DNA of 64,000 bases, from assembly GCF_004797125.1 (NCBI RefSeq), contig NZ_CP038810.1, positions 1,364,001-1,428,000 on the forward strand, given 5' to 3'. Within the stretch, counting starts at the first letter, position 1; each line of letters starts with the position of its first letter. Positions 55,907 through 64,000 of this stretch are shown here, piece after piece. The DNA is from Flavobacterium sangjuense. Its GTDB lineage: Bacteria > Bacteroidota > Bacteroidia > Flavobacteriales > Flavobacteriaceae. The position numbers were made by a program, and so were the translations under genes. Under the pieces are notes generated by a model. The model saw nothing but the letters and a program-made list of their open reading frames with translations, was not told where the DNA came from and did not search any database.

Positions 55907-57727
55907 CTAATCAATAATCATTTCTTTTAAACGCTGACGATAGTTTTCGAGGACATCGATTTTGGATAAGAAACCAACATATTTTCCTTTGTGAATGACC
56001 GGTAAAATGTTCGCTTTGGATGTTTCGAACAACGTCATTATTTTTTCGGGTTTGTCTTCAAATAGAATTAACTCTTTGGGCTGGCTGATAATTTCAGACA
56101 TGCTCATAAATTTTACATGGTTTGGATTAAAAATAAAAGCTTTGACTTCATCAAAATCGATAAGGCCAATCAATACTTTATTCTCATCAATAACCGGAAT
56201 TATTTTTTGGTCGGTGGAAGAAAAAATAGTTACCGCTTCAGCAGGCGAATCTTGTAGCGTGAGCGTTCTGTAATTCTGTTGCACCAAATTATAAAAATTG
56301 ATGCTTTGCAAAATATTTTTGTCTTTATCGCTGGTAAAAACATCACCTTTGTCAGCCAATGCTTTTACATCCATAGAATGTTTTTCAAACTGCTTTGAAA
56401 CCGCGTAACTCACAGAAGAAACGATCATCAATGGCACCATTAAATCATAACCTCCGGTAATTTCACCTATAAGGAAAATGGCAGTTAAAGGCGCATGAAA
56501 CAAGCCACTCAGAATTCCCGCCATGCCCACAATGGTAAAATTAGCTATTGGCAAATGATGTGTGAAGTTTAGAAGATTAACTGTTTTGGCCACAAAAAAA
56601 CCAAGATACGAACCCACAAAAAGCGAGGGTGCAAAATTTCCTCCGTTACCACCGCTACCCAAAGTTAATCCGGTGGCAAAAGCTTTTAGCAACATCGTTA
56701 CGCCAACAAACGCCAATAGAATCCATTCGCTGCTTTTGAACGGTTCGAGCATGGTGTTGTTTAATAAAATGTTTGGGTTTTTGGATGCTAATGTTTTGAT
56801 GCTTTCGTAACCTTCACCAAAAAGCGTTGGAAAAAAGAAAATCAAAACCGCTAAAATAGTAGCACCAAATAAAGCTCTGCGATAGCCTTTGTTCCTAAAA
56901 GTCCCGAAAAAATTTTCAATTCGTTGAAAGTTTCGGGCATGATAAATAGATGCAAAGCCTGCTAAGACTCCAAGTAAAATATAAAAAGGTGTGTTGTGAT
57001 AATCAAATTTTAATGTCTGCTCAAAATTCAGAATGGTATCCGGACTCAAAGTAACTTTAGACATCAGCGCACCGGTTGCTGCTGATATTATAATAGGAAT
57101 AAAAGCTGAAATCGAAACATCGGTCAGCACCACTTCGATAGCAAATAAAACTCCTGCAATGGGCGCATTAAAAGCAGCTCCGATTCCGGCTGCGACACCG
57201 CAGGCTAAGAGTAAAATTCTATCCTTTTGTGACAAATGATATTTCTGCGCGAAGTTGGAACCAAATGCCGCACCGGTAATTACAATCGGGCTTTCCAATC
57301 CGGCGGAACCACCAAGACCAACGGTTAAGGAACTTGTTACGATTTGGGCATACATTTGTTTTTTTGGAACGATACCGCCTTTTTTCGCTACAGCATAAAG
57401 TATTTTGGAACTTCCTTTTTCCAAACTGTTACCAAGGAAATTGCGAATTACAAAAACGGTCAGTAAAATTCCGGCAATTGGCAGTAAACTATTGATATAG
57501 GGAAGCTTTAAAAACCCATTGATATCATTAGCCCAAAGGAAAATATTGTGTGCAAAACTTTTAAGAATAATTACGGCGATGGAACACGTAATTGCCACAA
57601 GAACACTCGCCAGGTAGATAAAATTCCGCTCGCTCAGCCTGTCTTTCAGAAGGTGCATCAAGTTTTCTATTCTTCTGAAAATACTCCTGAAAACAATTTT
57701 AAAAAAAGAAGCTTTACTCGTTGGCAT
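55907..57727 (-). CDS. CLC-family chloride channel/antiporter with CBS domains
   Basis: This is a 606-residue CLC protein. The membrane part (about 35-445) contains the selectivity segments GLGGSAGLESP (gating Glu145), GVAAGIGAAFNAPIAG and GSGGNGGNFAPSLFVG, all matching CLC motifs. The C-terminal part (about 460-600) holds two CBS domains (DSPAEAVTIFSSTDQKIIPVIDE and PEKIMTLFETSKANILPVIHKGKYVGFLSKIDVLENY). These can bind adenine nucleotides and regulate gating. Presence of the gating glutamate is compatible with either H+/Cl- exchange or channel behaviour. It appears to be transcribed alone. Confidence 0.95.
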   Translation of the reverse strand: MPTSKASFFKIVFRSIFRRIENLMHLLKDRLSERNFIYLASVLVAITCSIAVIILKSFAHNIFLWANDINGFLKLPYINSLLPIAGILLTVFVIRNFLGNSLEKGSSKILYAVAKKGGIVPKKQMYAQIVTSSLTVGLGGSAGLESPIVITGAAFGSNFAQKYHLSQKDRILLLACGVAAGIGAAFNAPIAGVLFAIEVVLTDVSISAFIPIIISAATGALMSKVTLSPDTILNFEQTLKFDYHNTPFYILLGVLAGFASIYHARNFQRIENFFGTFRNKGYRRALFGATILAVLIFFFPTLFGEGYESIKTLASKNPNILLNNTMLEPFKSSEWILLAFVGVTMLLKAFATGLTLGSGGNGGNFAPSLFVGSYLGFFVAKTVNLLNFTHHLPIANFTIVGMAGILSGLFHAPLTAIFLIGEITGGYDLMVPLMIVSSVSYAVSKQFEKHSMDVKALADKGDVFTSDKDKNILQSINFYNLVQQNYRTLTLQDSPAEAVTIFSSTDQKIIPVIDENKVLIGLIDFDEVKAFIFNPNHVKFMSMSEIISQPKELILFEDKPEKIMTLFETSKANILPVIHKGKYVGFLSKIDVLENYRQRLKEMIID

Positions 57728-57766
57728 TTATTCAAATCTTTGAATCAGCTAATATAAGACATATTA

Positions 57767-57815
57767 TTACTTCCTAAAAGGGCAAAAATGTAATATTGTC
57801 CATTTTAGGAAGTAA
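57767..57815. terminator. Long near-perfect hairpin between the lipoprotein and CLC genes
   Basis: TTACTTCCTAAAA (57767-57779) is exactly complementary to 57803-57815. Inside, GGGCAA (57780-57785) pairs with TTGTCC (57796-57801), leaving one bulged A and a 10-base loop. The total is a 19-bp stem. A T-run follows only on the plus strand, so it is not a classical terminator for the minus-strand genes, though it lies where one is expected. Confidence 0.6.
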
Positions 57816-57831
57816 TTTTTAATGCTGATTA

Positions 57832-58893
57832 TTATTCTTTGAGTTTGGTTAATTTCCAGTGAATGGTGTCCAATTCATAATACATTTCAGTACTATGGTC
57901 TGGCCCGTCAACTCCAACATAAACTTTACCATTACGTTGATTTTCAAGGACAAAATTGTGATTTTCAAATAAGCTGTCTTTTGGAAAATCCTTAATGATT
58001 TTAGTTGTTTTGTTTTTTGAATCCTTTACAAAGATTTGTGTTTTAAAGATTTCATTTCCGGGAGAATTGTCACGATTTTTCACATGAGCTTTGAATCTGA
58101 AATATTTTTTACTAACCATACGATATCTTAATTCATTTTGCCAAGGATGCTTGCCATATTGTACTTTCTCGCCAAAGTAATTGTAAATAGGACTTTCGTA
58201 TATAGCAACCTTGTTTTTGTAAATGCCATTGGAATATGCTTTTCCAAATTCGGGTTGCAATACATATTTTCCTTCTGTATATTTCGTAATGTACTTTGTT
58301 TCCAGTTGATAAAGCACTTGCTTATCATTTAAGGTATCCTTAAAAACATAAGTATTAGTGTTATCCAATGCGGCAATAGTGCATTTTTTCAGATGACTGA
58401 AACGAGAGGCTATTTTGTCTAGTAACTCTTTTTTACTGACTGGTTTAATTCTTTTGAATTTTTTCTTTTTCCTGTCAATAGTGTAATATTCATTCATTGG
58501 AAGATTCTTAGAATTACTGCCACTAATTGATCCATACCAATCACCAATAGAATCTAAATCATAGATTGTTTTTCCGTAATCCCTTTTAAGGACGACCCAA
58601 TCATTATGGTTTTTTTCATATTGCAGCTTTGTGATAGTAACAATGCTTTTATCCAAATGGCATAATATGGTATCGTCTTCCTTATTTTTCAGGACTAAAA
58701 GACAGCTATCCGTTTCTTTATTGGCATACAATGTTGCATTTTTTCTAAACGGCGTATTTTCTGAATCCCAATAAGGATAATAGGTAAGATTGTATTTCCT
58801 AATGATTTCACTTGTATGTAAAGTTTTCTTTTTACAAGCTGTTAAGCATATAGGTATAAAAACAACTACTACTAAAATTTTAAAATTTTTCAT
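57832..58893 (-). CDS. Lipoprotein of unknown function
   Basis: This 353-residue protein has a lipobox signal (ICLTAC, Cys20) followed by Lys-rich residues, so it is probably exposed to the periplasm or the cell surface. The body has alternating short beta strands with many Tyr, Lys and Asp (for example YYTIDRKKKKFKRIKPV and VLYQLETKYITKYTEGKYVLQPEFG). The C-terminus ends in a YELDTIHWKLTKL strand. No family is recognised. It follows the SIMPL gene after 6 bases and is probably co-transcribed with it. Confidence 0.8.
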   Translation of the reverse strand: MKNFKILVVVVFIPICLTACKKKTLHTSEIIRKYNLTYYPYWDSENTPFRKNATLYANKETDSCLLVLKNKEDDTILCHLDKSIVTITKLQYEKNHNDWVVLKRDYGKTIYDLDSIGDWYGSISGSNSKNLPMNEYYTIDRKKKKFKRIKPVSKKELLDKIASRFSHLKKCTIAALDNTNTYVFKDTLNDKQVLYQLETKYITKYTEGKYVLQPEFGKAYSNGIYKNKVAIYESPIYNYFGEKVQYGKHPWQNELRYRMVSKKYFRFKAHVKNRDNSPGNEIFKTQIFVKDSKNKTTKIIKDFPKDSLFENHNFVLENQRNGKVYVGVDGPDHSTEMYYELDTIHWKLTKLKE

Positions 58894-58899
58894 CTCAGT

Positions 58900-59898
58900 T
58901 TATAAATTCAATAATTTAATGTCGCCATTTGCCGTGATAACATAATAACGATTGTTACGGATGATAGTGTTTTTAGGAAGCTGATCTTCTTTAAGTTTAA
59001 TGCGAATTGTAATTTCATAAAATGCCTGAATGGTTGGTTCGGTAATATCAGGATTAAAAACAAAATTATGATCTTTTACCATAGCAGCATTGTAATATTC
59101 GGTGGTGTTTTTCTTGATGGTATGAACGATGCCTTTTGGATCAAAACTAGCATCAGCCTGTGAAAATGCCTGATAACTTCTGTAGCTTTCCATTGGATAG
59201 CTTACATTAAAACCTTCTTGAATTATTTTTTCTTTTTTATTCAAATCGGTGTTCATTATCAGCGAATAATTGGCCATATAATCCTTGAATTGCTCCATAG
59301 CTTTTTTCTGCATTTGAAATCGGATGCCGTCAAAGTTAGTGGTTACATAATCTACTTTTGCCAAATCATAAATTTCATTTTTTCCGCAAATTGATACAAT
59401 TCGGTCAAAGTCGTTGTTGTTTTTGAATTTGATTAAAATATTCTTCTTCAATTCAAAACCCGATGGTTGTTCATTATAGGTTTTTGGATTGAAAATTTTC
59501 TTTTCTACTGCATAATCGTAGGTTGGTACAAAAGAAATCATATCAGTAGCGACTTCGATTTCCTTGTTCAGGCCATTTAATTCCCGGATAACATTTCCAA
59601 TGCGTTCATCAACTAAATTCGTAGCTTCTTCAGCGGTTTTTCCTAATTGAAGAATACTAAAGGTAGCAATTTGCGCTGTGGCTCTTTCGTTAAAGATACC
59701 TTTAATCGTAATTACCATTTCGTCCTGACTGCTTGATGTAGTCTGAATAGTGTTTACCCGATTTATGGTGTATTGATTGTTCCCATAATTGGCGTTGCCT
59801 TCTTTTTTGTCATAATTAGCGTTTCCGGAAATTTGAGCATTTGTAAAATTAATTACTGCCATCATAAGGCAAGTTGCGGTGATAAATTTTGTCTTCAT
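58900..59898 (-). CDS. Secreted SIMPL-domain (DUF541) protein
   Basis: This 332-residue protein has a signal peptide (residues 1-21, ending TNA). A SIMPL/DUF541 domain follows from about 55 to 230. MVITIKGIFNERATAQIATFSILQLGKTAEEATNLVDERIG is its first strand-helix unit, split here over several blocks. NGLNKEIEVATDMISFVPTYDY and IRFQMQKKAMEQFKDYMANY complete it. SIMPL proteins such as BP26 form channel-like oligomers, but their role is poorly known. The C-terminal 100 residues are not recognised. It is the first gene of a pair with the lipoprotein and diverges from the 60072-61560 pair. Confidence 0.82.
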   Translation of the reverse strand: MKTKFITATCLMMAVINFTNAQISGNANYDKKEGNANYGNNQYTINRVNTIQTTSSSQDEMVITIKGIFNERATAQIATFSILQLGKTAEEATNLVDERIGNVIRELNGLNKEIEVATDMISFVPTYDYAVEKKIFNPKTYNEQPSGFELKKNILIKFKNNNDFDRIVSICGKNEIYDLAKVDYVTTNFDGIRFQMQKKAMEQFKDYMANYSLIMNTDLNKKEKIIQEGFNVSYPMESYRSYQAFSQADASFDPKGIVHTIKKNTTEYYNAAMVKDHNFVFNPDITEPTIQAFYEITIRIKLKEDQLPKNTIIRNNRYYVITANGDIKLLNL

Positions 59899-60049
59899 TT
59901 TTTTTATGTTTTAATGATTAATGATGCAATGTTACGGTCAAGCCGAAATGTAGTCGTGGCAAAACCGCTTTCAAGTGGCTGTAAAGTTTTTTAGTTACAT
60001 TTACAGTGCTTTTGCAGTAACTTTTCAGTGTTGTAAAAAAGTGGTATAC

Positions 60050-60057
60050 TACATTTG
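60050..60057 (+). promoter_or_regulatory. TAnnTTTG element of the 308-residue membrane-protein gene
   Basis: TACATTTG is a perfect -7 match, 14 bases before the ATG at 60072. TTG at 60031-60033 gives a 16-base spacer, one short of the usual range. Confidence 0.6.
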
Positions 60058-60071
60058 AATCGAATTTTAGA

Positions 60072-60998
60072 ATGACAGAACTCGAACATTTTCAGCGATT
60101 AAAACAATTAGTGCTTTTGAAATATCAGGAGCATTATCCCTTTTTTCAGGGAAGCTGGAAAACGTTTAGTGCTCAGGATATTCAGAATCTTATCGGTTTA
60201 ATAGAAGAAATAAACAGGCAGACTATAAGTGAGAAATGGATTTATACTCATTTAAAACCTGAGGTAAATCAAAAGATTCCGAGAAAAGACATGCTCAATA
60301 TATTGACAGAGTTTGTTGGACTTTCAGGCTGGGATGAATTTGTGTTTGAAGCCTCTTCCGAAAACGAAGCAATATCTAAAACTAAAAAGAAGCTATCTAA
60401 AACATGGTTACTGATTTTGTTGCCGGTTATAGCAATCGCAGTCTGGTATTTTGGCTTTTATTCATCGGCTAAGCCAAAAACCAATACGATTGAATTGAAC
60501 AACGAATTCACCAATGAAAAGATAAAATCAGATGAGGTAAAAGTGGTTCAGGTTGAGGATACTGTTGAAAGGAATTTGGAAGTAAAAGACGGGAAAGTCA
60601 ATGTGAAAACATCCGGAGATAAAGAAACGAAACTGGTAATTAAAAGTCCGTTCTACCGACCTAGAACCATAACGTTAAATGCTGCCAATAATGGTTCTGT
60701 TGTGCCGCCACCAAAGATTACACTGACACCCGATGATTATGCTATGATGCTTAAGGCTTTTATGATTTCGGATATCAAGGATTGGCAAACGAGAAAAGAA
60801 CAACTGAATAAAATTTTGGCTGACGATTTGGAAGTAATCGTAATGCTGAAAAATAATTTGGGTTCCGAATATTATGATAAAAATGAATTCTCCCAAAAAC
60901 TGATTGTACCAACCGCAACAGTAAAACGAATGAAAATTATTGAAGTAAAAAATGATGCTGATGACAGAATTCAGTTTATTAGAATTAAACAGGAATAA
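60072..60998 (+). CDS. Single-pass membrane protein of unknown function
   Basis: This 308-residue protein has an N-terminal cytoplasmic, mainly helical region (1-105) with HFQRLKQLVLLKYQEHYP. One membrane helix follows (about 111-130, TWLLILLPVIAIAVWYFGFY). The outside domain has a beta-sandwich-like stretch (NLEVKDGKVNVKTSGDKETKLVIKS, split) and a C-terminal part rich in charged residues. The layout, a cytosolic module with a short outside domain, is like that of an anti-sigma or sensor protein, but no known motif supports that. It leads the pair with the 186-residue secreted protein. Confidence 0.8.
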   Translation: MTELEHFQRLKQLVLLKYQEHYPFFQGSWKTFSAQDIQNLIGLIEEINRQTISEKWIYTHLKPEVNQKIPRKDMLNILTEFVGLSGWDEFVFEASSENEAISKTKKKLSKTWLLILLPVIAIAVWYFGFYSSAKPKTNTIELNNEFTNEKIKSDEVKVVQVEDTVERNLEVKDGKVNVKTSGDKETKLVIKSPFYRPRTITLNAANNGSVVPPPKITLTPDDYAMMLKAFMISDIKDWQTRKEQLNKILADDLEVIVMLKNNLGSEYYDKNEFSQKLIVPTATVKRMKIIEVKNDADDRIQFIRIKQE

Positions 60999-60999
60999 A

Positions 61000-61560
61000 A
61001 TGAGGACTATTTATTTATTTATTGCAACACTGATGTTTGGGCATACTGTTCTGGCACAATCTGCTAATGATAAAAAGACAGCAGAAGTTGTTTCACAAGT
61101 CCGTCTTTCCCAAAAATATGCGGTTAAAATGTTGGAAGATTATCGTGAAAACGGCAAAAGCAAAGTAGAAGATTTGTTTGCCTATTTTCAAATGCTGACC
61201 GATGCTTCACTTACCGATGATTTGAAAAAAGAAGTTGTAAAAAACATCAAAAACAGTTTTCAAAACCAGAATCCTGAAGTAATCGATTTTACTTCGGAAA
61301 CCAATGATACAATCAAATTGGATTCGCTTATTGACAAATTATTGTTCTCAGAACCGATTGTTTTTAAAGTGTCTGATGCAGAACAAAATAATTCGGAAAC
61401 TGGGTTGAGCTGGAAAACAAATTATACGATTACGCGAGTAAAATCGGGCGTAAGCCAAAACATTAAAGTCAGTCAGTTGGTTTATCTGTTTGAACAAAAC
61501 AAAGTCTTTGGCACTTCTTCAAAAAACGTAACGGTTTCTTTTTTAGGGAAGATGGAATAA
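61000..61560 (+). CDS. Small secreted protein of unknown function
   Basis: The protein has 186 residues when started at the ATG at 61000, one base after the preceding stop. This gives a clean signal peptide (MRTIYLFIATLMFGHTVLAQ). An open extension back to 60952 overlaps the upstream gene and is not used. The mature part has helices (KKTAEVVSQVRLSQKYAVKMLEDY) and then beta-rich sequence ending VFGTSSKNVTVSFLG. No family is recognised. It is probably co-transcribed with the upstream membrane protein and converges on ggt. Confidence 0.8.
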   Translation: MRTIYLFIATLMFGHTVLAQSANDKKTAEVVSQVRLSQKYAVKMLEDYRENGKSKVEDLFAYFQMLTDASLTDDLKKEVVKNIKNSFQNQNPEVIDFTSETNDTIKLDSLIDKLLFSEPIVFKVSDAEQNNSETGLSWKTNYTITRVKSGVSQNIKVSQLVYLFEQNKVFGTSSKNVTVSFLGKME

Positions 61561-61561
61561 G

Positions 61562-63280
61562 CTAAAATCCAGCTGCTTTATCATCGCCACGAAAATCAGC
61601 TCCGCCTTCTAATTTCCGGTCGGGTTGGACTAAAATGGCATCTACTTTTCCTAAAACAGGAGCAAATTTTTCATTGATGTTGTATCCTTTAGACATGAGA
61701 TTTTCCAAAGTGGTTTTATCGAATTTATTGGGTTCCACCATGATATCATCCGGCAGCCATTGGTTGTGAAATCTTGGAGCGTCAACGGCTTGCTGCATCG
61801 TCATTTTAAATTCATATACATTCAAAATCGTCTGCAATACCGAAGTTATAATGGTAGAACCACCAGGTGAACCCAACAGCATCAATAGTTGACCATTTTT
61901 TTCAACAATGGTTGGCGTCATCGAACTCAGCATTCTCTTTTTTGGTGCGATGCTGTTGGCTTCAGCACCAACTAAACCATAGAGATTTGGAACGCCGGGT
62001 TTTGATGAAAAATCATCCATCTGGTCGTTTAAAAAGAACCCCAATTCGTCACAATACAATTTGGAACCATAAGCATCGTTTACGGTTGTTGTAACCGCAA
62101 CAGCATTTCCTTCGGAATCAACAATAGAGTAATGTGTGGTTTCCATACTTTCATAAACGGAAACATTTCCGTGGCTTACATCAGCAGAAGAAGTCGCTTT
62201 GTCAAAAGAAAAACTTTTCATTCGGTCTTTCAGATAGGTGTCATTCAGCAATTGTTTTTGTGGAATTTTGACAAAATCGGGATCGCCAAGAAAATAGTTT
62301 CTGTCGGCATAAGCTCTGCGTTCTGCTTCCACCAAAAGCTGGATGTAGTGTGGTGAATTATATCCGAATTTCGAAACATCATAAGGTTCAATCATTTTCA
62401 TAATCTGCGCCAAAGTAATTCCTCCGCTTGAAGGTGGCGCCATAGAAATAATATTCAGTTCTTTGTATCGAAAAATTATCGGCTTGCGCCAAACGACTTT
62501 ATAATCGGCTAAGTCTTTCAAAGTGATAATGCCGCCTTTTTGTTTTAGAAATGACACTAATTTTTTAGCTGTATTTCCTTTGTAAAACTCGTCTTTTCCG
62601 TTTTTCAGGATTTCTTTCAGCGTATTGGCTAAAGCCAAATATTTGATAGTGTCACCAACCTGAAACGTTTTATTGTATAGGGTTTTATCACCACTAATTT
62701 TTACGATAACTGCGCGATATTCATCGAGTTTGGCTTTCTCTTTTTCGGTGACGACGATTCCTTTTTCAGCCAAATCAATTGAAGGCTGGAATAAAGCAGC
62801 CAAAGGTAATTTGCCAAACTTTTTATGCACTTCAAAAATACCGGCAACGCTTCCGGGAATTCCAACAGACAAAGCGCCATTGGTACTCAACTGCGGAATA
62901 ACATTTCCGTTTTTGTCCTGGTACATGTTTTTGCTGGCTTTCTGTGGTGCTTTTTCGCGAAAGTCTAACGAACCGACATCGCCATTTGCTTTTCGGTACA
63001 CCATAAATCCGCCACCGGAAATGTTTCCGGCATAAGGATAAGCCACGGCCAAAGCCAATTGTGTAGCGACCATAGCGTCAAACGCATTGCCGCCTTTTTT
63101 GATAATGTCAACGCCAATTTTGGAAGCTTCTTCCCGAGCCGAAACGACCATCGCTTTTTCGGCAACGAGTCCTTTTTGTTGGGAATAAACCGTAACGGAA
63201 ATTAGTAGAAATAAAAGAAAAATCTTTTTACTCACACCTTTAAAATTTGTTTTTTGGTGTTCGTGAACCTTCGGTTTCAT
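61562..63280 (-). CDS. ggt: Gamma-glutamyltransferase
   Basis: This is a 572-residue Ntn-hydrolase, exported by an internal-looking signal (IFLLFLLISVTVYS after about 17 basic residues). The large subunit begins KAMVVSAREEASKIGVDIIKKGGNAFDAMVA. The autocleavage and catalytic Thr is in ETTHYSIVDSEGNAVAVTTTVN near residue 380. The small subunit contains ILNSSGGSTI-like segments, here MLLGSPGGSTIITSVLQ. The enzyme releases or transfers the gamma-glutamyl group of glutathione in the periplasm. Its start lies one base after the upstream ACP phosphodiesterase. Confidence 0.96.
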   Translation of the reverse strand: MKPKVHEHQKTNFKGVSKKIFLLFLLISVTVYSQQKGLVAEKAMVVSAREEASKIGVDIIKKGGNAFDAMVATQLALAVAYPYAGNISGGGFMVYRKANGDVGSLDFREKAPQKASKNMYQDKNGNVIPQLSTNGALSVGIPGSVAGIFEVHKKFGKLPLAALFQPSIDLAEKGIVVTEKEKAKLDEYRAVIVKISGDKTLYNKTFQVGDTIKYLALANTLKEILKNGKDEFYKGNTAKKLVSFLKQKGGIITLKDLADYKVVWRKPIIFRYKELNIISMAPPSSGGITLAQIMKMIEPYDVSKFGYNSPHYIQLLVEAERRAYADRNYFLGDPDFVKIPQKQLLNDTYLKDRMKSFSFDKATSSADVSHGNVSVYESMETTHYSIVDSEGNAVAVTTTVNDAYGSKLYCDELGFFLNDQMDDFSSKPGVPNLYGLVGAEANSIAPKKRMLSSMTPTIVEKNGQLLMLLGSPGGSTIITSVLQTILNVYEFKMTMQQAVDAPRFHNQWLPDDIMVEPNKFDKTTLENLMSKGYNINEKFAPVLGKVDAILVQPDRKLEGGADFRGDDKAAGF

Positions 63281-63281
63281 A

Positions 63282-63872
63282 TTAACTATTCAGTTCTTTT
63301 AATTTTTCAGCACAATGCTGACGCAATTCTTCAAAAAACAAAGTGAATTCCTGTTCAAATTCGGTGTAGTATTTATGAAGTTCCACCATTGATTCGTGCA
63401 TGTCCACCCGGTTTTTGGTGCGGTGATCCATTTGGAACATTATCATTTCCAAACCGGCAATTGTCGAATAACTCACCAACCAGTTTCTGGCAAACATATA
63501 GGGAATCATGCCTTTTATTCTTTCGGTAAGGATTTCGTAATTGTCTTTTAGAAGATGGTAAAAAGTATCAGCGTAATCTTCGAGATCTTCATCACAATAT
63601 TTTTTCCAATTTTTAGCCAAAAAATGATCATAGAAAATATCCATAATCACACCCGAATAATGTCCGTATTTTTCGTGTAAACGGTGTTTGCTCTGCCTAT
63701 AAATAGGATGCATATCGGTAAAACTATCTATCGAACGGTGCAGCAGAATTCCCTTTTGAATTTCCATTGGATAAACATCATAACTGTGTCCACGAATGCT
63801 ATCCGCCATAAAATTTCCGATTTTTAATAAATCGTTGTCACCGGAAAGATAAATGTGGGCTAGGAAGTTCAT
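63282..63872 (-). CDS. acpH: Acyl-carrier-protein phosphodiesterase (AcpH-like)
   Basis: This 196-residue protein begins MNFLAHIYLSGDNDLLKIGNFMAD, the family signature. QKGILLHRSIDSFTDMHP and the metal-binding GVIMDIFYDHFLAKNW follow, as in AcpH, which removes phosphopantetheine from acyl-carrier protein and shares the HD-type fold. The key His and Asp residues (LLHRSID, DIFYDHF) are present. It is translated just ahead of ggt with one base between them, which suggests co-transcription. Confidence 0.92.
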   Translation of the reverse strand: MNFLAHIYLSGDNDLLKIGNFMADSIRGHSYDVYPMEIQKGILLHRSIDSFTDMHPIYRQSKHRLHEKYGHYSGVIMDIFYDHFLAKNWKKYCDEDLEDYADTFYHLLKDNYEILTERIKGMIPYMFARNWLVSYSTIAGLEMIMFQMDHRTKNRVDMHESMVELHKYYTEFEQEFTLFFEELRQHCAEKLKELNS

Positions 63873-63890
63873 TTTTGTTTTTTAGGCGCT

Positions 63891-64000
63891 GAGTTTCTAA
63901 GGTTCTGAGGAACTAAGAATTGCTCTGTGTTGTTTTGTAAATATAGAAAAAGTTTACCTTTTTAGCACAAGCATTTAAAAACTTAGTGCCTTAGTGCCTT
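63891..64000. repeat. Low-complexity CTAAG/CTTAG-rich sequence at the right edge
   Basis: GAGTTTCTAAGGTTCTGAGG AACTAAG near 63893-63919 and CTTAGTGCCTTAGTGCCTT at 63982-64000 are made of short repeated words, the second of two TTAGTGCC copies. No gene is seen. Sequence beyond the window is needed to see its full extent. Confidence 0.4.

Noticed and set aside
60952..60999. Extended start of the small secreted protein overlapping the upstream gene
   Set aside because: The extension hides the signal peptide. The ATG at 61000 gives a clean one and follows the upstream stop by one base.

Overview
The window looks like a chromosomal segment of a low-GC member of the Bacteroidota, most likely a Flavobacterium-like organism. 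The reasons are a giant secreted protein ending in a type IX secretion (T9SS) type-B sorting domain and followed by PorP/SprF and OmpA-like partners, a subtilase with a T9SS type-A tail, FAS1 and SIMPL secreted proteins, the MBOAT and PafA families, and promoters of the Bacteroidota TTG...TAnnTTTG type. No rRNA, tRNA, CRISPR array, prophage or insertion sequence was recognised.

Layout. 1-4300 (minus): an ABC exporter operon, with an ATPase and a permease fused to an active-looking M1 peptidase that runs off the left edge. 4.5-13.4 kb (plus): housekeeping genes (guaA, a LysM plus PBP1-fold protein, an OsmC-like gene, a DUF3820 gene, pyrG, yidC, proC), ending in strong hairpin terminators. 13.4-15.5 kb: a FAS1 lipoprotein and a MORN-repeat protein diverge from a region rich in TTTTGTTTAA motifs. 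15.5-19.4 kb: mnmA, a T9SS subtilase and a nitronate monooxygenase-like gene.

19.4-31.6 kb is the most striking part. It holds a roughly 2960-residue surface protein with 18 tandem copies of an 80-residue (exactly 240 bp) unit, then a PorP/SprF protein and an OmpA/TPR/PD40 protein. Together these look like a cell-surface adhesin with its secretion and anchoring partners. The array shows recent block duplication, including a 614-bp perfect repeat at a distance of 720 bp. 31.6-33.3 kb is a PafA-type alkaline phosphatase with a good promoter. 33.3-36.9 kb is a small accessory stretch: YegP-like and VOC proteins, an acyltransferase, a TonB-C protein, two small or unknown membrane proteins and a REP-like doublet.

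36.9-46.7 kb (minus) carries amino-acid metabolism: lysA, gltB-gltD under a textbook promoter, and a fused 2-oxoacid dehydrogenase E1. 46.9-55.7 kb (minus) is a tight run of uvrA, a LOG-family hydrolase, an MBOAT acyltransferase, an SGNH-like protein and an M1-fold protein that has lost its zinc site and ends in a probable outer-membrane barrel. The last three genes overlap by 1-4 bases and may form an uncharacterised envelope-modification system. 55.9-64 kb holds a CLC channel/antiporter, an uncharacterised divergent four-gene cluster (lipoprotein, SIMPL protein, single-pass membrane protein, small secreted protein), gamma-glutamyltransferase and ACP phosphodiesterase.

Functions are assigned by reading motifs, without database searches. 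Promoters and terminators were found by eye.
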